Source: Eleginops maclovinus | Lineage: Eukaryota > Chordata > Actinopteri > Perciformes > Eleginopidae | Assembly (NCBI RefSeq): GCF_036324505.1 | Contig: NC_086364.1 | Location: 11,872,148 to 11,936,147, forward strand | Length of the DNA: 64,000 nucleotides | Direction of reading: 5' to 3' | Shown here: piece after piece, positions 1 to 10,800 of the stretch | Layout of the letters: every line of letters starts with the position of its first letter | Position numbering within the stretch: the stretch's first letter is position 1 | The notes under the pieces: generated by a model | Told to the model about the DNA's origin: nothing | The model's input: the letters and a program-made list of their open reading frames with translations, nothing else | Databases searched by the model: none | Translations under genes and position numbers: made by a program

Positions 1-154
1 AGCCAAGATGACTTTTTTTTATTTTTAAAAGTGCTCTCTCGTGCCGCACCCCACGAAATGCCGCCCCGGGTGGCTGCCCGCTTCGCCCATGCCCAAAACC
101 GCTACTGCTTAGGACGGTTTTGAAAGACATTCACACCGGTTTCAGTTGCGTCTT

Positions 155-196
<42 letters not shown>

Positions 197-1126
197 CCAT
201 TTTATTTATTAGCTCCCTTTTCTTTTAAAAAACAAAAGTGAAAGTGCTAAACAAAACTGAAAGTGCTATATTATAGCCTACTGGACAAATAAGACATTAC
301 AACGTTTAATTTATTTGGATAACTTCCATTTCATGTTACCCAGTGACTCCAAATTAATAACAAATATTGTTACTGCACTTGACAAATAGGAAACACGTTT
401 TTTATTTTTTTCAGTCCACCTACTATTTTATAGAGGAAGATTATGATTACTTTTACATAAACACATAAAAGTGTGCAGCAAAAGTCCTATACAAACTGAT
501 GTTTGCGGACTACATTTCAATAAAAATAGAGATGCTTCTTTCTTGTTCATGGTGCCTATATAATTCTACAGTGACATTTGTTTTAGCATAATGGCCACTT
601 TATGAGGTAGCACAGAGGTTTAGAAAATAATATTAGTAGTGTCTCATGAAATGGTAATTTATTGATGGTCCCAAAGTGAAACCCTGTGTTTAGGTGCGAG
701 GGGGTTCGGATTTGAGCCAATCATCCTCTGACCGTCAACAGTCTGTGTAATGGAGTAAGAAAACCATAGTCAATGGCTGTCTAATTGTCAACTTCAAACT
801 AACTTCAATGCAAATAATATTAGATATTCACCATATCACCCAGCCCTATCAAGCACATTTTATGCACATTGTATAAGATTAGGGGGGGGGAAACCTAATA
901 AGGACATTCTTATTGTTATGATTACCTGAGATTTGGGACTTTTAACAAAACAAATGTTAAGAATGAGTTTGACCAGAGGTTTTGGGCCGAGGGAAAATTT
1001 GGTGGGGACATAAAGCTAGAGCTAGAGGTACCGTAGATCATGTGTTTAAAGACAACAAAGGCAAAATGACAATTCAGTTTGAATTTGTTTTAAAATATCA
1101 CAAACTTTATGATGTTTGTGTTATAG
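1..1126. other. Left-edge non-coding stretch
   Basis: No convincing exon is seen here. The stretch is AT-rich and holds a trinucleotide repeat near 156-196. It ends at a usable splice acceptor at 1125-1126. The missing first exon or exons of the apolipoprotein-L-like gene may lie here or left of the window. A short open stretch from 982 has no ATG and is not supported. Confidence 0.5.
156..196. repeat. (AAT)n trinucleotide microsatellite
   Basis: About 13 uninterrupted ATA/AAT units. A simple repeat with no function inferred. Confidence 0.95.
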
Positions 1127-3439
1127 AAAGGAACTCCAGGAGGCCTTGTGCTGGTACACCGCAGACACCCTCATCGACATCGACACAGTGAAAGAATTCT
1201 GTGAGAAGAGCCCTAAATGGATGCTAAAGATGAAGATAGAGTGGGAAAGGATGAATGACATCAAAGACAGGGCTGACAAAATTGACCTGTGCATCGGCCA
1301 TGTTACCCAGTCAAAAAACAGAGGTACAACATTTCTGCAATATCTGAAGAGCAAGGTTACCCAGGGTACTGCAGACAGCAGGCGTGCAGAGCTGGAGGAG
1401 GAGCTGGCTGCTGTACTGAAGTCCACTCTGGAAGGCCTGGAGAAGCTCAACTGCTTCCTGGATGCGGTGGAGAATCTGGCAGTCACCTCGCTTCATTTGT
1501 TCATGGAAGAGAACCAGATGTTACATCTGCCAGAAGGGATCAGCCCTGTAACGGTTCAGGTCGTCATCATTGCTGCACGGATAATCTGCCCTCACCTCCT
1601 CGAGTTTAAAAGAGATGCCAGTGCCTTCTTCAGCCCCAAACTTCAGAATGTTGAAGTGCTGGCATATCAGCTGGACAGATACATAAAGACCACCCATAAT
1701 ATCTGTGAGAAGTTAGAGAAAAGGTAAATAGACATGTCCCTAAAATAATATGCACATTTTGCAAAATAAACATGTATTATAACAATTATTGTTCTGTTTT
1801 GAACAGCTCCTTCTGTGACTTTTGCCTGAATATGAACGACGATACTCTGGTAGACCTCGATGTGGATTTGTCTGAAGAGGACACACAAAGGATGCTTCAG
1901 CACATTATTCAGCTCGAGGAACTCAGGTATGTACCCCTGTATGTGGTCAACACAGCTGTCCAAGGTGTGATGAGTGATGATAATGAAAACGATGACATGC
2001 CCTCATTAATGGGCTTGCTTGACCAGCACAAATCGTAGTTCACACGTTCATGCTCAACTAAGATGGTCGTGCAATTACAAAAACTAAATGAATAACCAAA
2101 TGCTTCAAAAATGGAAAGGAGCTGTAGAAACAGCGTTAATGCTTTAGACTCTATACTTTTGTTTGATTTTGCAGCAACTTCAGGATTTTAGAGGTAATTT
2201 TTGTTACCAAATAGACCTAGCAAGATATTCATGTTACAGGACTCATTTTGGAAGTATACTTGGGTTATGGTCTTTGTCCAGCAGGAATAAATACTACTGT
2301 ATGTTTACATATATATTTATGAAATATTTAGATTTTTAAAGTTGATTTGATTGCGCTTTGTAGCTTCGTGTGTCTCAAAACGGAAATCTCAAATCCAATA
2401 TTTGTATACTGTATTATAGGTCACATACTAACTTATTGAGATTCATCATGTTAATTTGTATGTTTTTATTTCCTATTTTCTCACCGTCAGGATGAACCAG
2501 AGCTTCCGGATGGCGTTCTTGTTTCAGGAGGAACCCTGCTCTGCCTTCATCAATGAGTTCAAAGAGCGACAGCCGAGGATGCTCCAGTCACTAATAGACC
2601 TGGAGCAGCATGCTGTTCAGTTAGACCAGATGAATAAGGGAGCAAAGATCTCCAGTGTGGCAGGCAGCTCAGTGGGGGCAGTAGGAGGTGTGCTTTCCAT
2701 TGTTGGTTTGGCTTTAATTCCTGTAACAGCTGGAGTGTCTTTGGCTCTGACAATGACCGGGGTAGGCATGGGAGTTACGAGTGCAGTCAACAGTGCTGTC
2801 ACCACTGGCACAGAGATTGGAGTAAACCATACATATCAAAGGAAAGCCAAAGAAGTTTTCAAGAGCTTCATGGAGGATGTGCAGTGTCTCCAAAAATGTC
2901 TGGAGGAAGTCACCCAAAGGGAAACAAGCCAGATAGATGTTGCTCTCGGAGTTGGCAAGGTGATAGCTAAAGTTGGTTTTATTGGTAAAGGTGTCGATTC
3001 ACTTGTTGATTTAGTCTCTGCTTTCAAGCTGTTAAAAAGTGAAGAGCTAGCTATGACTGGTGCTAAAGTGGCAATGCAGGAAGGGAAAGCTTTACTTAAC
3101 GTTCCCAGGGTGGTGGCAGATATTCCAGATATTGGTCAGGCAGCAGTCAAAGGGCCTCTTGCCCTCTCCAAGTCAGCCAGGGCTGGTTTCATCGGGCTCA
3201 ATGCTCTGTTCCTCGGCATGGATATCTTCTTCATCTGTAAAGACAGCATTAGTCTGGCCAAAGGAAGCGAGACTGAAGTCTCACAGTTTATCAGAGCCAG
3301 AGCAGCACTTCTGAGATCAGAGGTAGATTCAATGCAGACGATCCATGACACCTTGTGCGAAGGTTTGAAAATATTCGAAGAAAACAAAGCTATCCTGGAG
3401 ACGCCAATTTTTCCAGAGAGGGAGATGAAGAATCACTAA
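1127..3439 (+). CDS. Apolipoprotein-L family protein, 5' end not found
   Basis: Three joined exons: 1127-1723, 1807-1926 and 2491-3439. All junctions are GT..AG and phase 2, giving about 555 codons to a TAA stop. The first exon enters at an acceptor (AG at 1125-1126) with no in-frame ATG, so an upstream exon is missing. The last exon holds the APOL domain. It opens with an amphipathic stretch containing EFKERQPRMLQSL, followed by a long Gly/Ala/Val-rich hydrophobic hairpin (from about SSVAGSSVGAVGG to VGMGVTSAVNS) typical of the family's membrane-inserting segment, then a second hydrophobic helix near GLNALFLGMDIFF. The roughly 200-residue helical region before it is not part of mammalian APOL proteins as I know them. 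APOL proteins bind lipid and membranes and several act in innate immunity. The exact fish paralogue and function are not determined. Confidence 0.85.
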
Positions 3440-3624
3440 GAAGCCAAAGTACTACTAAACTAAGGGGGCTTTACAGACTGTACACAGACAACACGCTCTG
3501 TTGTTAGACCTGCACAAGGAACAACTCCACAATTAACATAAAAATGAGAGAAATGTCTGGGCGAACTACTGAAGAGGGATTCTACTACGGACGGACAAAG
3601 GTGCAAAAGAGGTTGTGTATACAG

Positions 3625-3714
3625 AATAAATGTATATTCTGTAATCTGTATGATCTTTATTATGTGTATGTCTAATTCTGACAGTATTTTCCCTTGCACA
3701 AATTAATCAATAAA
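3625..3714 (+). terminator. Poly(A) signals of the APOL-like gene
   Basis: Two AATAAA hexamers, at 3625-3630 and 3709-3714, lie 190-275 bp after the stop codon. Either could end the transcript. Confidence 0.6.
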
Positions 3715-4199
3715 TTTTGAGACAGTTAAATGTTGTTTCTGTTCATTTCAATGAAGGATAGATTTATAGATTTTAAATGATAGCATGCTCTTAAATAATC
3801 TTCTTCACTACACCATTTACATTTTATACATTCAATCTCTCGTAAGGATAATACCTGCACCTGCATTTGGCAATAATGATTAGTATTTTAATTTTGAAAA
3901 TAATTGTTAAGTTAAAATGTAAACATATTTCTTACGTTTACATTTTGAAATTTGTATTGCTTTATTTGTATTGTTTGTACCAATATGACATTGCTAATAT
4001 AATTTGTCTATGACTTTTCTTGTTATTTTATTATATTACGTTTTTTGTTTTTTTTTAAATACTGTTACTGGTACTTGTAAATTGTGAATTGTGTCATTTC
4101 TACTTAATATGTTATACATTCTTCTTTATTAATATTAAGCTATCTTTGGCATTTCCCCTCTGTTGGATTAATAAAGGTATTCTGAATCTCACAGTCACC

Positions 4200-4262
4200 A
4201 ATGATGATTCTGATAACATCAGTGTTATCAGAATCATCATTACTGTGACCACTGGAGGGCAG
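4200..4262. repeat. Near-perfect 18-bp inverted repeat (hairpin) with a CTCF-like site
   Basis: Arms AATGATGATTCTGATAAC (4200-4217) and its exact reverse complement (4224-4241) flank a six-base loop. A further 7-bp match (TCACAGT / ACTGTGA) continues outside, with a 4-base bulge on the left. Directly after is CCACTGGAGGGCAG (4249-4262), one mismatch from a CTCF core motif. It may be a small palindromic mobile-element remnant or a hairpin-forming RNA. Nothing in the sequence decides between these. Confidence 0.75.
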
Positions 4263-4499
4263 TAAACCAACATACTCCATGGCGTCAAAGAAATAACACA
4301 CTTTGGATTAAAAGGTACAGAATAAAAACATAATAACATGAGAATGGTGTTTTTACAAAACAAGTTATCATGTATCAAACGAGTTATTAAAGGGGTGTTC
4401 ATTATGGAGCAGGCGTTCGTACCATAGACCAAGAGCTCTGCATAGACCGTGCTTGACTCCTTCGTCCCTCCTGATCTCCTCCCAGCCGGGCGGTCCCAA

Positions 4500-4805
4500 T
4501 ACAGAAACCGAGCGCCATGAATCTCGCGAACGCTTGGAGACAGCCAATCAGGTAGCCTCCCTACTGCGTTACAAGCACAGCTCTGGCAAAACAACAGCCG
4601 TCTCAATTTGTTTCCTGTTAGCATTAGCATTAGCATTTGAAACATAGCCACTGGTCAAAGTGAACGTGTAAAATGTCAAATTAACGACACCCTTTGTACT
4701 TCGTCGATATAATCTTTGTTTGGCGTTAGTGTACGTTTGAAGGGGAAGTTCATCGGAGCTGTGACGCGCTTAGCAGTTTAGCTAACTGTAGCTAGCATCA
4801 GGAAG
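4500..4805 (+). promoter_or_regulatory. mgrn1 promoter and 5' UTR
   Basis: The region before the mgrn1 ATG is richer in CpG than its surroundings. It contains TCTCGCGA (4522-4529), a known core element of TATA-less housekeeping promoters, and a CCAAT box in AGCCAATCAG (about 4542-4551). No TATA box was seen at a suitable place. A short GCATTA triple repeat lies at about 4619-4638. Confidence 0.55.
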
Positions 4806-7800
4806 ATGGGGTCCATCCTGAGTCGCAGAATCGCTGGTGTTGAGGATATCGATATCCAGGCCAACTCGGCCTATCGATTTCCACCGAAATCTGGTAGGTG
4901 ATCCCTAGTGTCTTTCGGCTGAATTCAAACCCTTTACCACGATTCCTCCAAAGCAATATTAAAAATTGAGACACCGAGCATACACTGACTAACGTAAATA
5001 AGGCTCTAATTGGTGTTTGCTTGCTGTTGACTATCATCAGCTAGATTATTAGTTAGATAATGAATAGAAATATGTATGAGCACACATAGATTTGAATGTC
5101 TTTGTATGTTATTCAGAAAGCATTGTGATGTTTACGTTCGTTAATATATTTGAAGGTTGATAAAAGTTGATATATTGTTATTGTTGCATTGTGATCATGC
5201 TGTATGATGCCTTCTTGTGAGCCTGCAATTACTAAGCTATATAAAGAAGTATATGTTAGTGTTGCATGGTTTTTACACTCTTACTTTATTATAAGGATAC
5301 CTTCAAACTGTAAAAACACAGTATGGAGATATCCATGTCAATGTTAGACCAAGACATCTGACTGTTTAGAACCCATAACAACCCATCATATTTTATTGTC
5401 AACTGGCCTTTCAGCTCATCATGTTAAGGTATCTCACAAAAGTGAGTACACCCCTCACATTCTTATAAATATTTTATTATATCTTTTCATGGGACAACAC
5501 TGAAGATATGACACTTTGATACAATGTAAAGTAGTCAATGTATAGCTTGTATAACAGTGTAAATTTGCTGTGCTCTCAAAATAACTCAACACACAGCCAT
5601 TAATGTCTAAACCGCTGGCAACAAAAGTGAGTACACCTCTAAGTCAAAATGGCCAAATTGTGCCCAAAGTGTCAATATTTTTTGTGGCCACCATTATTTT
5701 CCAGAACTGTCTTAACTCTCTTTGGCATAGAGTTCACTAGAGCTCCACAGGTTGCCACTGGAATCCTCTCCCACTCCTCCATGACGACATCACGGAGCTG
5801 GTGGATGTTAGAGACCTTGCGCTCCTCCACCTTCCGTTTGAGGATGCCCCACAGATGCTCAATATGGTTTAGGTCTGGAGACATGCTTGGCAAGTCCATT
5901 ACCTTTACCCTCAGTTTCTTTAGCAAGGCTGTGCAGCAATGGAGGTGTGTTTGGGGTCGTTATCATGTTGGAATACTGCCCTGCGGCCCAGTTTCCGAAG
6001 GGAGGGGATCATGCTGCTTCAGTAGGTCACAGTACATGTTGGCATTCATGGTTATTTCAATGAACTGTAGCTCCCCACAGCTGGCAGCACTCGTGCAGAC
6101 CCAAACCATAACACTTGTCTTTGTACTCCTCACCTGGTCGCTGCCACACAGGCTTGACAACGTCTGAACCAAATAAGTTTATCTTGGTCTCATCAGACCA
6201 CATGGTTCCAGTAATCCATGTCCTTAGTCTGCTTGTCTTCAGCGAACTGTGTGCGGGCTTTCTTGTGCATCATCTTTAGAAGAGGGTTCTTTCTGGGAGG
6301 ACAGCCATGCAGACCAATTTGATACAGTGTGCGATGTTTGGTCTGAGCACTGACAGACTGACCCCCCACCCCTTTAACCTCTGCAGCAATGCTGGCAGCA
6401 GTCATACACCTATTTTCAAGAGACAACCTCTGGATGTGATGCTGAGCACGTGCACTCAACTTCTTTGGTGGACCATGGCGAGGCCTGTTCTGAGTGGAAC
6501 CTGACCTGTTAAACTGTTGTATGGTCTTGGCCACCGTGCTGCAGCTCAGTTTCAGGGTGTTGGCAATCTTCTTATAGCCTAGGCCATCTTTATATAGAGC
6601 AAACATTCTTTTTTTCAGATCCTCAGAGAGTTCTTTGCCATGAGGTGCCATGTTGAACTTCCAGTGACCAGTATGAGAGAGTGTGAGAGCAATAACACCA
6701 AATTTAACACACCTGCTCCCCATTCACACCTGAGACCTTGTAACACTAACGAGTCACATGACACTGGGGAGGGAAAATGGCTAATTGGGTACAATTTGGC
6801 CAATTTCACTTAGGGGTGTACTCACTTTTGTTGCCAGCAGTTTAGACATTAATGGCTGTGTGTTGAGTTATTTTGAGGGGACAGTAAATTTACACTGTTA
6901 TACAAGCTGTACACTGACTACTTTACATTGTATCAAAGTGTCATATCTTCAGTGTTGTCCCATGAAAAGATATAATAAAATATACGTACAAAAATGTGAG
7001 GGGTGTACTCACTTTAGTGAGATACTGTATCTTCAGCATCTCAGTAAAAACCTAAAACAATACAATGATTTGGTAGTTATACAGGTAGTTATAGATAGTT
7101 TCAATGATTGCAATGAAATACTCTTCAGATTTAGACATTTGAATTATCATGCTACAAAGCTTGTAGACGATGCTGTATAATAATGGCAGAATGTTGTGTG
7201 ATTTGAACTAGCTGTATATACAGTGGTATGCAAAAGTTTGGGCACCCCTTAGGAAAACCACTGCATCAGTTTGTCACTTGCTGAGCTTTTGAAGCAGCAA
7301 CTTCATTTTAACATATGTTATACCTTATGGTAACAGAAACATCTCAGTAGTGAAATAACTTTTATTGGTCAAACAGAAACATGTTTATGTGCATTCAAAC
7401 AAAAATAGGCATGTGCATAAATTTGGGCACCCCTAAGAAATAATTCCATTAATATTTAGTATTGCCTCCTTTTGCTGCAATAACGGCCTGTAGACGCCTC
7501 CTGTAGCCACAGACAAGTCCCTTAAGCCTGGCAGGTGGTATTTTGGCCCATTCTTCCACACAAAACGTCTCCAGTTCAGTCAGGTTTCTTGGCCTCCGTG
7601 CATGGACAGCCTTCTTCAAATAAATCCATACATTTTCAATGATGTTAAGGTCTGGGGACTGGGATGGCCATTCCAGAACATTGTACCTGTGCTTCTGCAT
7701 GAATTCCTTGGTGGATTTTGATCGGTGCTTAGGATCATTGTCCTGCTGAAAAATCCAACCCCGGCGTAGCTTCAACTTTGTGACTGACTCTAGAACATTC

Positions 7801-10800
7801 TTGTCAAGAATCTCCTGGTACTGTAAGGAATTCATGTGGCCCTCAACTTTAACAAGTTTTCCAGTACCTGTGCTAGCCACACAGCCCCATAACATGATAG
7901 ATCCTCCACCAAATTTTACAGTGGGCAACAAGTTCTTTTCATTGAATGCAGTGTGTTTTTTTCGCCATGCATACCTGTTCATGTTATGACCAAATAACTC
8001 AATCTTGGTCTCATCTGACCACAGTATTTTGTTCCAAAATGCTTCTGGCTTGTCCAGATGTGCTTTTGCATACCTCATGCGACTCTTCTTGTGATTAACA
8101 CTCAGGAAAGGCTTTTTGCACATCACCCTTCCAATGAGCTCTTCCTGGTGCAAAGTACGCTGGATTGTGGAACGGTGAACAACTACACCATCAGCAGCCA
8201 GATGTTGTTGTAGTTCTCTGGAGGTGGTCTGTGGCTTCTCTGTGACCATTTTCACCATCCTTCGCCTGTGCCTTTCCCCTATTTTTGTCGGCCTACCACA
8301 TCTTTCCTTCACACGGACTGTTCCTGTGGCCTTCCATTTCACAACTACGTTTCTGACTGTGGAGACAGACAGTTTAAACCTGTCAGATAATTTTTTGTAC
8401 CCTTCTCCTAATTTATAATGTTGGATTATCTTAGCTTTCAGGTCAGTGGAGAGTTGTTTTGAGGTCCCCATCTTGCCACTCCCTAAGAAAGAACCTAGGC
8501 CAGGCACAGCCAGCTATTACCTATGTTAAATAGCCTTTTTCATGATTGGTTCCACCTGTCTTTGTAATTGAAGGTCTAATGAGCTAATCAAAGCAATTTT
8601 GTGCAGCAACCTGTCAGCTATAAATCCGTACAGGTGTTGAAATGAATGCTATTTATAAGGGTGCCCAAACTTTTGCACATCCCATTTTTTGCATTTTATT
8701 TTATTATAATAAAACTATGTAATGCTACCCTAAGAATTTTGGTCTGGAAAACACTAAAACGTCTACATCTTTGTAGGAAAACAAATGTTGTTGCTGTGAT
8801 CTTCTATTATAAAGGAAAAGCAAATTGTCATGAAATCTCAGAGGGGTGCCCAAACTTTTGCATACCACTGTATATTGTCACTACATACTGCTGCTTGCAG
8901 TGCCTTTATTTTTCATGGTTCTTGTCTTGTCCTCAGGGAATTATTTTGCAAGCCACTTCTTCATGGGAGGAGAAAAATTTGACACGCCACATCCAGAGGG
9001 ATACCTTTTTGGAGAAAACATGGACCTGAACTTTCTTGGAAATAGGCCAGTGCAGGTAAAGAGTGATAATTATCTTTCTTAGTTTTTATCTGAGAGGAGC
9101 TTGCATTTCTTATCAGTAATAGGATAAGTCAAACCATGTAGCTTGTTTTAAATTAAGTATTATCCAAATTGCTGTTCTTTCATTAGTTTCCATATGTGAC
9201 GCCTGCACCCCACGAGCCTGTCAAAACCCTGAGGAGTCTGGTCAATATAAGAAAGGACTCTCTGCGTTTGGTCAGGTAGAAAAAAGCTGAGCAATATTAC
9301 AGCACTAATCTTCTCAGTAAAAAGTTAACAACTCTTTTAGGGATAATCATTTACATTTTTCCCTCCTAAATTTTGTCAACCCTTTTGATTCTAGGTATAA
9401 AGATGACTCTGACACACCTGTGGAGGAAGGTGGAAAACCAAAGGTTCAGTATGGTGTGGAGTTCACCTTTGATGCTGACGCTCGGGTTGCCATCACCCTC
9501 TACTGCCAGGCATTTGAGGAGTTCTCCAATGGGATGGCAGTGTAAGAATTTGATCTTAAACTCCTTTTGTGATGGGGCTTTAATGAGTCAAACACACTTT
9601 TAGCCATTAGTATCACAAATGGTGAGCTGCTGAAAAACTTAAACCAATGAAATTGGATTCTTTTGTAGACTTTTAATATTAAAATTGTGATTTATGAAAC
9701 AAACAGAGGGCACATCTATCTGTAAGATTCAAGCCTTGGAGCACAGAGACTAGAATAGACACACTAGCTCCTTAGCAACCGCCAGTCGCCATGGTTACCA
9801 CTGATGAAACTAAGTCGGTAATAGTCAGTTCTGAAGTTATTGTGTTACAATTACATGAGACAGAAAGATGATACATTTTTCCAGAATCTAAAATAGCTAT
9901 TTCTATTATAATTGTGTATCTACAAATGAGCGCATGTACAAGATATTAAAAGGAAATGTTTTGAGTACTGATAAATGTCTAAATGTCAACCTTTGCTATT
10001 GCCTAGTTGATGAAACGGAGCACGTTTGTTCTTCTGCACACTGATCGTTTTCTCCGTGACATACTGTGTGTGCAGCTACAGCCCAAAGAATCCATCTCTG
10101 GTCTCTGAAACTGTGCACTACAAGCGAGGAGTGAACCAACAGTTCTCCATGCCGTCTTTCAAAATAGATTTCACCGAGTGGAAAGAGGAAGATGTAAGTA
10201 TCTGCAGGAGTTTTGGGAGTTAGTCACACACATTAATAAACGGTTGGTGTTGCTTTATGTCTGTAAATATCCTGCTTACACTTACACAGCACACTTTTTG
10301 CCAGAGGTCAACATAAGTGCATCAACACAACTTCCGACTTACACACATGGATGCATGTCCGCTGTTTACACCTGTTTCTCTCTTCTCCTAAAGCTGAACT
10401 TTGACCTTGACCGAGGAGTGTTTCCCATTGTAATCCAGGCTGTTGTTGATGAAGGAGACGGTAAGTTTCTAGAGGTGCATCGCAGTCAGGACGATACAAC
10501 TGTTCTATTGACACAGGCTTTATAACAATGAAGATGTGGATAGACGGAGATAGTAAAAAAAGGAATAGTTCAACATTCATAAGAAATTGTAATTATTATG
10601 CCAGTGTTAGCAGCTGGAATGTTAGCTTAAATAGACATTTAGGTCCACATCAGAACTAACAAAGTCTTGTGTTTTCTTTTTCTAGATTGCCTCGGACATG
10701 CTCACGTACTTTTGGCAGCTTTTGAAAGAGTATGTAGACATCTAAAATAAATAATTACACTTCAGTCAATGTTTTTACATGAACTTTCACTTTTTTTCTT

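Noticed and set aside
1116..1126. Apparent start of the APOL-like protein at 1116
   Set aside because: The first codon is TTG, a stop lies just upstream in frame, and a splice acceptor ends at 1126, so this is an exon edge and not a start.
9776..9800. RFX/X-box-like text (reverse strand GTAACCATGGCGAC) in mgrn1 intron 4
   Set aside because: It has a mismatch in one half-site and resembles phrases common in dispersed fish repeats.
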